8,074 nt of DNA from contig CAKTNN010000058.1 of assembly GCA_934589065.1 (NCBI GenBank), positions 1 through 8,074 of the forward strand, read 5' to 3'. Source of the stretch: an uncultured Oscillospiraceae bacterium. GTDB lineage: Bacteria; Bacillota; Clostridia; Oscillospirales; Oscillospiraceae. Of the stretch, positions 1 to 6,658 are shown piece after piece (position 1 is the stretch's first letter; the number at the start of each line of letters is the position of its first letter). The position numbers and the translations under genes are program-made. The notes beneath the pieces were generated by a model that was given only the letters and a program-made list of their open reading frames with translations, was not told where the DNA came from and did not search any database.

Positions 1-686
1 CCACCAATGCGCTGCTGATTCTGGCGCAGATGCCGGAGGCTACCCAGCTTAAGGATTTTGACGGCTGGAAGGAAGCCAGGGTATCCGTTCAGCGCAAGCC
101 CCGGAGCGTGAAGATTCTGGAACCGGGCAAGGAATATGACCGGGAGGACGGCACCCGTGGAACATCCTTTGAGGTAAAACGGGTCTACGATGTATCCCAG
201 ACCAGAGGGCGTGTACGCTCTGCCCCTGCTGTGAAGCTGGATGACCGGGTGCTGCTGAAAGCCCTGATTCACCGTACCCCCGTTTCCATTCAGACGGTGG
301 ATTCTCTGCCCAATAACTTGGGTGCCATGTATGACCATAACCAGCAGGTGATTATCGTGTGCCGTGGCATGGGCGCGGAGGATATTTTCAGAAGTGTTTC
401 CAAGGAGCTGGCCCATGCCGAACTTGCGGGAATGCGGCAGGACTATAACCGCAGCGATGCCGCTTTTGCTGCCTACAGCGCATCCTATCTTCTGTGCAAG
501 CGATATGGGGTGGATGTGTCGGATTACAATTTCAGCCGCCTGCCTGCATCCTTCCGGGAGAGTAATCCCCAGCAGGTGCGGGAAACCCTGACAGAAATCC
601 GGGATACCGCCAACCAGATTGCCACCAGAATGTACCGCGCCCTGGAGCAGAACCGCACCCCCAAAGCCAAGGAACAGGAGCGGTAA
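1..686 (+). CDS. ArdC-like antirestriction-type protein, 5' end missing, degenerate metalloprotease site
   Basis: The frame is open from the left edge (first full codon at base 3). The residues before the internal ATG at 30 (TNALLILAQ) already match the ArdC N-terminal signature N-x-LL-I-x-x-Q-x-P-x-A-T followed by a G-W pair, so the true start lies outside the window and ATG 30 is not the start. ArdC proteins bind single-stranded DNA and protect incoming plasmid DNA from restriction; many carry a C-terminal zinc metalloprotease-like domain. Numbered from ATG 30, that domain covers roughly residues 75-175. Where HExxH is expected the sequence reads KELAH (125-129), and the expected downstream Glu ligand appears to be Tyr149 (AAYSASY). 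Protease activity is therefore unlikely. The basic, polar C-terminus ends 3 bases before the next gene. ArdC-like genes sit near virD4 in Tn1549-type elements. The family call is fairly secure; the function in this host is inferred. Confidence 0.75.
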   Translation, partial: TNALLILAQMPEATQLKDFDGWKEARVSVQRKPRSVKILEPGKEYDREDGTRGTSFEVKRVYDVSQTRGRVRSAPAVKLDDRVLLKALIHRTPVSIQTVDSLPNNLGAMYDHNQQVIIVCRGMGAEDIFRSVSKELAHAELAGMRQDYNRSDAAFAAYSASYLLCKRYGVDVSDYNFSRLPASFRESNPQQVRETLTEIRDTANQIATRMYRALEQNRTPKAKEQER

Positions 687-689
687 TCT

Positions 690-881
690 ATGGCAAAGGA
701 AGAAAAGCGCGTTCTGGAGCTGGACAGATACGAGCATGGGGTGGTCATCAACGCTCTCAACGAAATGCGCAATGACCTGATTGGGGAGGAGCGTCCCACG
801 GATATTGTGGACGAGGTACTTCTGAAAGCCATCGACGCACCCACCAAAAAGGTAAGGGGAAAGTCCCGTGAAGAACGATGA
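690..881 (+). CDS. Small conserved-looking protein of unknown function upstream of virD4 (63 aa)
   Basis: The protein is highly charged and soluble, with no signal peptide or membrane segment. Its core (residues 8-50, starting LELDRYEHGVV) looks mostly helical: a first helix around 12-30, a short break at E-R-P-T, and a second helix around 36-48. The last dozen residues are strongly basic (KKVRGKSREER). The ATG lies 3 bases after the previous stop, with an AGGAG-like site inside the end of that gene. The 3' end overlaps the virD4 start by 14 bases, so the two are probably translationally coupled. From memory, small ORFs with the same D-R-Y-E-H core occur before virD4 in related elements, which supports a real gene. 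I do not know its function. A helper of the coupling protein, or a small nucleic-acid-binding protein, are guesses from position and charge only. Confidence 0.7.
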   Translation: MAKEEKRVLELDRYEHGVVINALNEMRNDLIGEERPTDIVDEVLLKAIDAPTKKVRGKSREER

Positions 882-2688
882 ACAGCGCACCATAAAAATC
901 CTGTGCGTCCTTGGCATCATCCCGGTGGTGTGGCTGGCTCTACTGATAGCCCCTTTTGTAAGTGGTGGTCTGGCAGAAATTGTAGCCCAGTTTCCGGCTG
1001 CAATGGAGAATCCCTTTCATATTGCGCTATGTGAGGACAGTCGAAAAACTGTCCTTATTTTTCTGCTCATTTACGCCCTGTCTATTGGCGTTGCCCTGTC
1101 CTCCCGCCGCAACTACCGCCGTGGCGAGGAGCACGGCTCTGCCAAATGGGGCAGCGCAACCGCCGTCAATAAGAAGTATCAGGCAAAGGACCCGGAAGCA
1201 AACAAGGTGTTCACCAAGCATGTCCGCATGGGTTTGGATGGCAGGAAGCACCGCCGCAATCTGAACACTGTGGTGGTTGGCGGCAGCGGTTCCGGCAAGA
1301 GCCGGTTCTATGCTCTTATCAATCTGCTGCAAGCATGTTCTTCCTACTTTGTACTGGACTGCAAGGGGGAGCTGCTGCGCATGACGGGCACCTTTCTGAA
1401 AATGCGGGGCTATGAAATCAAGGTGCTGGATTTGCTCAGTATGGAGAAAAGCCACTGCTTCAATCCCTTTGCCTATCTGCAAACGGATAACGATGTCCAA
1501 AAGTTGGTGACCAACCTGTTCAAAGCCACCACCCCCAAGGGCAGTCAGTCCAACGACCCCTTCTGGGACACGGCGGCATCCATGCTGCTGTCGGCCATCA
1601 TCTTCTACCTTCTCTATGAAGCGCCGGAGGAAGAACAGAATTTCCCCATGGTCATGGAAATGCTGCGAGCCGGGGAAGTCCGGGAGGATGACGACACCTA
1701 CCAATCGCCCCTGGATGAACTCTTTGAGCGGCTGGAAATGCGCAATCCCGACCACATCGCCGTGAAGTATTACAAGGACTACCATTCCGGCTCTGCCAAA
1801 ACCCTGAAATCCATTCAGATCACGCTGGCGGCGCGGCTGGAAAAGTTCAACCTTGCCAGCGTTGCGGCGCTGACGGCTACGGACGAATTGGAACTTGCGT
1901 CCCTGGGAGAGAAGAAGGTTGCCCTGTTCGCTCTGATTCCCGACCACGATGTGAGCTTCAACTTCCTGGTCAGCATGGTGTATAGCTGCACCTTTGAGCA
2001 GCTATTCCGGCTGGCGGACGATAAGTACAAAGGTGCGCTACCGGTTCCCGTCCATTTCCTGATGGATGAGTTTGCCAATGTGAGCCTGCCGGATGACTTT
2101 GACAAGCTGCTGGCCACCATGCGTTCCCGGAATGTGTTTGTGTCCATCATCATCCAGAATATCGCCCAGCTGAAGAACCTGTTTGAAAAGCAGTGGGAAT
2201 CCATACTGGGCAACTGCGACGAGTTTCTGTACCTCGGCGGCAATGAAACCGGCACCCACAAGATGATTGCGGAATCCTACCTGGGCAAGCAGACCATCGA
2301 CATGAACACCTACGGCAAAAGTTCCGGGCGCAGCGGTAACTACTCCACCAACTGGCAGATCACCGGGCGGGAGCTGCTGGATGCGGCGGAGGTGCGGATG
2401 CTGGATAACCGGTATGCGCTCCTGTTCATTCGCGGCGAAATGCCCATCATGGATGAAAAATACGACCTGCTGAACCACCCCAATGTCAAGTTCACCCCGG
2501 AGAAAGGAGGTGCGCCCTATGTCCACGGCGGCACTGAGCTGTCCGTTGGAAGCCTGTCCGTTACTGCCATTACAGGCAAAGAGAAGAATTATGTCAACCT
2601 GTCCGAAATCGAATTTGAGCTTCTTTCTGATGAAGAAATAGAAGCGGAATTATTATCTGGAGGAAAACAAAATGAAGAACATCATTAA
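868..2688 (+). CDS. virD4: VirD4/TraG-type type IV coupling protein (conjugation ATPase)
   Basis: This 606-aa membrane ATPase docks the relaxase-DNA complex to the conjugation channel and helps pump DNA. Two N-terminal membrane segments are visible (about residues 9-33 and 61-79). They are followed by the motif GSAKWG (90-95), typical of the family, and then the P-loop GGSGSGKS (138-145). A helical insert follows (about 200-345). Walker B is HFLMDEFAN (396-404), and the sensor-like IIIQNIAQL is at 427-435. The acidic C-terminal tail (580-606, ending EEHH) may contact substrates or accessory proteins. Length is normal for the family and all ATPase motifs are intact. The start is GTG at 868 with an AGGGG site about 8 bases upstream; this gives the coding overlap with the 63-aa gene, and no better ATG precedes the first membrane segment. 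The 3' end overlaps the pilin-like gene by 17 bases. A terminator-like hairpin lies inside the coding region at 1033-1062. Confidence 0.95.
   Translation: MKNDEQRTIKILCVLGIIPVVWLALLIAPFVSGGLAEIVAQFPAAMENPFHIALCEDSRKTVLIFLLIYALSIGVALSSRRNYRRGEEHGSAKWGSATAVNKKYQAKDPEANKVFTKHVRMGLDGRKHRRNLNTVVVGGSGSGKSRFYALINLLQACSSYFVLDCKGELLRMTGTFLKMRGYEIKVLDLLSMEKSHCFNPFAYLQTDNDVQKLVTNLFKATTPKGSQSNDPFWDTAASMLLSAIIFYLLYEAPEEEQNFPMVMEMLRAGEVREDDDTYQSPLDELFERLEMRNPDHIAVKYYKDYHSGSAKTLKSIQITLAARLEKFNLASVAALTATDELELASLGEKKVALFALIPDHDVSFNFLVSMVYSCTFEQLFRLADDKYKGALPVPVHFLMDEFANVSLPDDFDKLLATMRSRNVFVSIIIQNIAQLKNLFEKQWESILGNCDEFLYLGGNETGTHKMIAESYLGKQTIDMNTYGKSSGRSGNYSTNWQITGRELLDAAEVRMLDNRYALLFIRGEMPIMDEKYDLLNHPNVKFTPEKGGAPYVHGGTELSVGSLSVTAITGKEKNYVNLSEIEFELLSDEEIEAELLSGGKQNEEHH
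1033..1062 (+). terminator. Terminator-like stem-loop with T tract inside virD4
   Basis: An 8-bp perfect stem (AGGACAGT at 1034-1041 pairing with ACTGTCCT at 1048-1055) encloses a 6-base loop, CGAAAA. An added G-T pair (1033 with 1056) closes the base, and TTATTTTT follows at 1055-1062. This has the shape of an intrinsic terminator, read in the + direction, about 165 bases into the virD4 coding region. It could act as a premature terminator or pause site that ties transcription to translation of virD4. It may also be a chance result of the codons for the second membrane segment. The stem is only moderately GC-rich (4 of 8 pairs). Confidence 0.35.
2659..2663 (+). promoter_or_regulatory. Ribosome binding site of the pilin-like gene
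   Basis: GGAGG lies inside the last codons of virD4, 8 bases before the ATG at 2672. It fixes that start rather than the later in-frame ATG at 2735 (MPSH), and makes coupled re-initiation after virD4 likely. Confidence 0.8.
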
Positions 2689-3046
2689 GAACATCGTAAA
2701 CGCCAAGAAGGAAAAGAATACCCAGAAACTGCGCATGCCTTCCCATGTGAAGAAGGGCTTCCGCCGCTACTGCGCCGTGGTGGTGACAGGCACGATTTGC
2801 TCCAGCATGGTGCTGACTGCCTCCGCAACCGGCGGCGACCCCCTTACCGTTGTCAACAACCTGTCCGATTTTATCTTCGGCATGATCCGGGCGGTGGGCA
2901 TGATCCTGCTGGGCTGGGGCATTGTGCAGGTGGGTCTGTCTTTGCAGTCCCATGACCCGTCCCAGCGCTCCAATGGTTTCCTGACTCTGGCTGGCGGTGT
3001 CATCATCACCTTTGCCAAGGAGATTCTGACCCTGATTACAGGCTGA
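2672..3046 (+). CDS. VirB2/TrbC-like or Maff2-like small membrane protein (putative pilin subunit)
   Basis: The 124-aa protein has a long basic N-region (residues 1-32, rich in Lys and Arg). A hydrophobic core follows (about 34-50), then an A-x-A type signal peptidase site (ASA, 50-52), leaving a mature part of about 72 residues. The mature part has two hydrophobic helices (about 66-90 and 102-122) separated by a short polar turn, QSHDPSQRSNG. This is the layout of VirB2/TrbC pilins and of the Maff2 family found at the same place in Tn1549-type elements. In conjugation systems such proteins line or build the transfer channel or surface fibre. Position between virD4 and the virB6-like gene agrees. 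It overlaps virD4 by 17 bases and is followed by a stable hairpin at 3057-3084. The N-terminal extension is longer than in Maff2 proteins I recall (about 50-70 aa in total). Pilin function is inferred from topology and position. Confidence 0.75.
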   Translation: MKNIIKNIVNAKKEKNTQKLRMPSHVKKGFRRYCAVVVTGTICSSMVLTASATGGDPLTVVNNLSDFIFGMIRAVGMILLGWGIVQVGLSLQSHDPSQRSNGFLTLAGGVIITFAKEILTLITG

Positions 3047-3056
3047 ACTTCCGAAA

Positions 3057-3084
3057 ACGGCAAGGCGGGAAACCGTCTTGCCGT
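3057..3084 (+). promoter_or_regulatory. Stable GAAA-loop hairpin in the only sizeable intergenic gap
   Basis: A 12-bp stem (3057-3068 with 3073-3084) contains a single G-T wobble and is closed by the tetraloop GAAA (3069-3072), a GNRA-type loop. It starts 11 bases after the pilin-like stop and ends 10 bases before the next ribosome binding site. No T run follows, so it is not a standard intrinsic terminator. A 3' mRNA-stabilising or processing element that raises pilin-like transcript levels over the distal genes is plausible. Partial termination is the alternative. Confidence 0.6.
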
Positions 3085-3094
3085 ACTCCATTTG

Positions 3095-3103
3095 AAAGGA
3101 GGA
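3095..3103 (+). promoter_or_regulatory. Strong ribosome binding site deciding a TTG start
   Basis: AAAGGAGGA sits 7 bases before TTG 3111. Its near-perfect match to the anti-Shine-Dalgarno sequence and good spacing make TTG the start of the virB6-like gene. The next in-frame ATG (residue 26) would remove the N-terminal helix. Confidence 0.8.
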
Positions 3104-3110
3104 ATCCGAA

Positions 3111-3947
3111 TTGTCAGATAATTGGGTTGTCCAGAACCTTCAAAATGCGCTGGAAACATGGAACGAAAAGCTGGCGGAAATCTGGATGCTGGTAACGCAG
3201 TCACCCCAATCCTTCAAGGGCGGCAGCATCTGGAATGTCATGGTTAGCATCCATGGCGCTGTGCAGGCTGTGGGACTGGCGCTAGTGGTGCTGTTCTTTG
3301 TTATGGGCGTGATGAAAACCTGCGGCAGCTTCGCAGACCTGAAACGACCAGAAGTTGCGGTCAAGGTATTCGTCCGCTTTGCCCTGGCAAAAGCGGCAGT
3401 GACTCATGGATTAGAGCTGATGAACGCTCTGTTCTCCATTGCCCAGGGGCTGGTATCTACCATCATGTCCGCAGCCGGATTTGGTTCCGTGCAAATCGCC
3501 GTCCTGCCCACGGAGATCATCACCGCCGTGGAGGATTGCGGTTTCTTTGAGTCCATTCCCCTGTGGGCGGTGACACTGATTGGTGGACTGCTCATTACGG
3601 TGCTGTCCTTTGTGATGATTATGACAGTGTATGGGCGTTTTTTCAAGCTGTACCTTTACACCGCTATCGCCCCGGTGCCTCTGGCTGCCTTTGCCGGGGA
3701 GCCGACTCAGAGCATAGGAATTTCCTTTATCAAGTCCTATGCTGCCGTTTGCCTAGAGGGAGCCATCATCGTTCTGGGCTGCATCATCTTCTCCCTGTTT
3801 GCCGCGTCACCCCCGGTAGTTGACCCCAATGCCGCTGCCGTGAGCATGGTCTGGAGCTATGTAGGAGAACTGGTGTTTAATATGCTCATCCTGGTTGGCA
3901 CGGTGAAAATGGCTGACCGTGTAGTGCGGGAAATGATGGGACTGTAA
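3111..3947 (+). CDS. VirB6/TrbL-like conjugal transfer membrane protein (CD1112-type)
   Basis: This 278-aa polytopic protein has five or six hydrophobic segments, roughly at residues 46-69, 85-120 (one or two helices), 153-175, 181-196, 209-231 and 245-267. VirB6/TrbL proteins form the inner-membrane channel of type IV secretion systems and contact the DNA substrate. The central stretch GRFFKLYLYTAIAPVPLAAF (175-194) resembles the most conserved part of the family. A Pro-rich loop (PPVVDPN, 234-240) lies between the last two segments and is likely outside. The amphipathic N-terminus (1-35) has no signal peptide. The start is TTG at 3111, chosen for its strong ribosome binding site. Position between the pilin-like and PrgI genes is the standard order in Tn1549/CTn elements, where this family is named after CD1112. 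The stop is followed after 10 bases by the next start. The family call is firm; exact topology is an estimate. Confidence 0.85.
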   Translation: MSDNWVVQNLQNALETWNEKLAEIWMLVTQSPQSFKGGSIWNVMVSIHGAVQAVGLALVVLFFVMGVMKTCGSFADLKRPEVAVKVFVRFALAKAAVTHGLELMNALFSIAQGLVSTIMSAAGFGSVQIAVLPTEIITAVEDCGFFESIPLWAVTLIGGLLITVLSFVMIMTVYGRFFKLYLYTAIAPVPLAAFAGEPTQSIGISFIKSYAAVCLEGAIIVLGCIIFSLFAASPPVVDPNAAAVSMVWSYVGELVFNMLILVGTVKMADRVVREMMGL

Positions 3948-3957
3948 GGAGGAGTTT

Positions 3958-4329
3958 ATGGAAATCAAAATCAATCGGGAGATTCGTGACTACCACGAAT
4001 CCATGTTCATGGGTCTGTCCCTGCGGCAGACCCTTTGTTCGTTATTGGCAGTCGGTGCGGCGGTGGGGCTGTATTTCTGGCTGAACCCCATTCTGGGCAC
4101 GGAAGGGGTATCCTGGGTCTGTATGCTGGGTGCTACTCCCTTTGCCGCTCTGGGCTTTGTGTCCTACCACGGGATGCCCGCTGAGAAATTCCTGTGGGTC
4201 TGGTTCCGTTCGGAGATTCTGGAACCGAAGGTTATTCGTTTCAAGCCCACAAATCTTTACTATGAGATTATGAAAGACACCATTGCGAAACACGAAAAGG
4301 AGGCCAGAAAACAGCATGAAAGCGATTAA
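3958..4329 (+). CDS. PrgI-family conjugation protein (VirB3-like)
   Basis: The 123-aa protein begins with the conserved-looking polar stretch INREIRDYHES (4-14), then FMGLSLRQ. Two membrane segments follow (about residues 24-42 and 51-70) and a basic cytoplasmic tail with the segment PTNLYYE (97-103). This matches the PrgI family, the VirB3 equivalent in Gram-positive conjugation systems, which works with VirB4 at the membrane. Length and topology are normal. AAGGAGGAG (3946-3954), overlapping the previous stop, gives a strong ribosome binding site just before ATG 3958. The 3' end overlaps virB4 by 14 bases, fitting the usual VirB3-VirB4 pairing and suggesting coupled synthesis. Confidence 0.9.
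   Translation: MEIKINREIRDYHESMFMGLSLRQTLCSLLAVGAAVGLYFWLNPILGTEGVSWVCMLGATPFAALGFVSYHGMPAEKFLWVWFRSEILEPKVIRFKPTNLYYEIMKDTIAKHEKEARKQHESD
4295..4303 (+). promoter_or_regulatory. Ribosome binding site deciding the virB4 start
   Basis: AAAAGGAGG lies inside the end of the PrgI gene, 12 bases before ATG 4316. The spacing is slightly long, but the site lies downstream of the alternative TTG at 4283 and so cannot serve it. ATG 4316 is therefore preferred. Confidence 0.7.
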
Positions 4330-6658
4330 GCAGGTTATGAAAAAAGATCAGGAGCCGTACCGTGTCCCGAAACGGGTGCAGGATGTCATACCGATTAAGC
4401 GTATGTGGAATGATGGGATTTTCCTCGCCGGAAACCGATATGTCAAGACGTTTAAGTTCACGGATATCAACTATATGGTTGCATCCCAGGACGCACAAAA
4501 AAAGCTGTTTTTGTCGTATGCAGCACTGATTAACAGTCTGGATTGCAGTGCTACCACAAAAATAACCGTAAACAACCGGCTTCTCAATCGTAAAAACTTT
4601 GCAGATACGGTTTTGATGCGGCTGAAAAATGATTATCTGGATTACTACCGTATGGAGTACAACGATGTCATCATGAGCAAGGCCACGGGAGGCAACGGCA
4701 TCATTCAAGAGAAGTATGTTACGGTATCTGTCTGCAAAAAGAATATCGAGGATGCCAGAGCCTACTTTGCCCGTGTGGGCGCAGAGTTGACTGCCCGCTT
4801 TGCAGCTCTGGGAGCCAAGGTCATGGAAATGGATGCCACAGAAAAGCTCCGGGTACTCCACGATTTCTACCGCAGCGGCGAGGAAGTATATTTCAGTTTT
4901 GATGCTCATGACATGATGCGCAAGGGGCATGACTTCCGAGATTACATCTGCCCCGATTCCGTGGAAAAGCACAGTGACTATCTGATGCTGGGCGGTAAGT
5001 ATGCCAGAGTAATCTATCTCAAGGATTATGCTTCCTTTATTTCGGATCAGCTTGTCACCAAACTGACCGACCAGAGCCGGAGCATGATGCTGTCCATTGA
5101 TATCATCCCCGTTGCCACCGATGAAGCAGTGCGGGAGGTGGAGCGGAAGATGCTGGGGGTGGAAACCAACATCACCAACTGGCAGCGCAGGCAGAATGCC
5201 AACAATAACTTTTCCGCCATCGTCCCTTATGATATGGAGCAGCAGCGCCGGGAGACAAAGGAATATATGACCGACCTGACCTCCCGTGATCAGCGGATGA
5301 TGTTATCCGTGCTGACCATTGTGCATCTTGCGGATACCAAGGCGGAGTTGGATGCAGACACGGATGCGCTGCTGAAGGTTGCGGCAGACCATATGTGCCA
5401 GATGGCGGTACTGCGGTATCAGCAGCTGGATGGTCTGAATACAGCGTTGCCCATCGGCACCCGGAAGATTGATACCTTCCGAACCCTTACTACAGAGAGC
5501 CTTGCGGTGTTCATGCCCTTCAAGGTGCAGGAAATTCAGGAGCCGGGAGGAATTTACTTTGGGGAGAATGCAATCTCCCATAACCTGATTCTGTGCAATA
5601 TGAAAAACCTGCTGAACCAGTCCATGATGCTGCTGGGCATTCCCGGTTCCGGCAAATCCTTCTTTGCCAAGCTGCTGATTGTGGCCATTGCTTTGTCTAC
5701 GAAGGATGACATAATTATTCTTGACCCGGAGGGAGAATACACCCCGTTGGTGAAAGCTCTGGGCGGTTCTGTCATGTGCTTTGCGGTGGGCGGCTCTGAC
5801 TGGCTCAATGCCATGGCTATGGAAGAAGGTTATGGAGAGGGGAGCCCGGTTGCTTTCAAATCCCAGTTTATCATGTCCCTTTTGAAGCAGATCGACCCTG
5901 ACGGTATCCGGGCACACCACAAGTCCATCATTGACCGCTGTGTGGCGCTGGTACTTCAGGAGCAGAAAAAGACCGGCAAAGTCCCAACCCTCTGTACCCT
6001 GCGGGAAAAGCTGCTGGAGCAGCCGGAACAGGAAGCACGGGATCTGGCCCTTACCATGGAGCTGTATACCTCCGGCTCTCTGAATATCTTCGCCCATGAA
6101 ACCAATGTGGATACCAAAAACCGTATTCAGTCCTATGACATCCACGATTTGGGTGAGGAGCTGAAGCAGCCGGGGTTCGTCACCATCACTGATGCCATGA
6201 TCAACCGGGTCAACTACAACTGGGCGCACGGGAAGAAAACCCACATTTTCGTGGATGAATTTCACATCGCCTATGAGAATGAATACAGCGGCAACTTTTT
6301 CACTTCCGCATGGCGTCAGTTCCGTAAGCGGAATGCGGCCCCCTGTGCTATCACCCAAAATGTGGAATATATGCTGGATTCCGTGCAGGCCAGCACCATG
6401 GTATCCAACTCCGAATTTGTTGTCATGCTGAATCAGGCAGAGTCCGATCAGGAGCGGCTTTCCAAACTTCTGAACATCTCCCCAGAGCAGATGAGTTATG
6501 TAAACGGCTCAGAAGCAGGCTGCGGCCTGATGCGCTATGGCAGTGCCTTGGTTCCCTTTGTGAACAGATTTCCGGTCAACACGGAACTGTATAAGCTCAT
6601 TACCACCAAACCCGGTGAGGGGTTGTTTGCCAAAGGGCGGGTAGATTGCAATGCCTGA
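4316..6658 (+). CDS. virB4: VirB4-type conjugation ATPase
   Basis: The 780-aa cytoplasmic ATPase energises assembly and DNA transfer of the type IV secretion system. The N-terminal half (about 1-400) is the VirB4 CagE/TrbE-type region. The C-terminal RecA-like ATPase domain has Walker A GIPGSGKS (441-448), the motif DPEGEY (470-475), Walker B HIFVDEFH (643-650) and ITQNVE (679-684). All catalytic motifs are intact and the length fits the family. I chose ATG 4316 (MKAIKQ) over an in-frame TTG at 4283 because a strong ribosome binding site lies between them. The gene overlaps the PrgI gene by 14 bases and the hydrolase gene by 8. The N-terminal coding part (about 4441-4680) is much poorer in GC (97 of 240 bases) than the rest, while the protein remains a good VirB4, so a past recombination event is possible. 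Confidence 0.95.
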   Translation: MKAIKQVMKKDQEPYRVPKRVQDVIPIKRMWNDGIFLAGNRYVKTFKFTDINYMVASQDAQKKLFLSYAALINSLDCSATTKITVNNRLLNRKNFADTVLMRLKNDYLDYYRMEYNDVIMSKATGGNGIIQEKYVTVSVCKKNIEDARAYFARVGAELTARFAALGAKVMEMDATEKLRVLHDFYRSGEEVYFSFDAHDMMRKGHDFRDYICPDSVEKHSDYLMLGGKYARVIYLKDYASFISDQLVTKLTDQSRSMMLSIDIIPVATDEAVREVERKMLGVETNITNWQRRQNANNNFSAIVPYDMEQQRRETKEYMTDLTSRDQRMMLSVLTIVHLADTKAELDADTDALLKVAADHMCQMAVLRYQQLDGLNTALPIGTRKIDTFRTLTTESLAVFMPFKVQEIQEPGGIYFGENAISHNLILCNMKNLLNQSMMLLGIPGSGKSFFAKLLIVAIALSTKDDIIILDPEGEYTPLVKALGGSVMCFAVGGSDWLNAMAMEEGYGEGSPVAFKSQFIMSLLKQIDPDGIRAHHKSIIDRCVALVLQEQKKTGKVPTLCTLREKLLEQPEQEARDLALTMELYTSGSLNIFAHETNVDTKNRIQSYDIHDLGEELKQPGFVTITDAMINRVNYNWAHGKKTHIFVDEFHIAYENEYSGNFFTSAWRQFRKRNAAPCAITQNVEYMLDSVQASTMVSNSEFVVMLNQAESDQERLSKLLNISPEQMSYVNGSEAGCGLMRYGSALVPFVNRFPVNTELYKLITTKPGEGLFAKGRVDCNA

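Noticed and set aside
30..32. ATG 30 as a true start of the first gene
   Set aside because: The residues just upstream in the same frame continue the ArdC-like signature to the window edge, so the gene is cut by the edge.
1027..1947. 306-codon open frame on the minus strand within virD4
   Set aside because: It is antisense to an intact VirD4 ATPase with all motifs; the product shows no domain. A by-product of high-GC codon use.
3057..3084. Classic intrinsic terminator after the pilin-like gene
   Set aside because: The stem is strong but no T run follows, and the next genes belong to the same transfer module. Described as a regulatory hairpin instead.
4283..4315. Upstream TTG start for virB4
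   Set aside because: The strong ribosome binding site at 4295-4303 lies downstream of this TTG and serves ATG 4316; the extra 11 residues (MRNTKRRPENS) look like read-through of the Shine-Dalgarno region.
5303..6358. 351-codon open frame on the minus strand within virB4
   Set aside because: It is antisense to the VirB4 ATPase domain; no start signals and no recognisable protein features.
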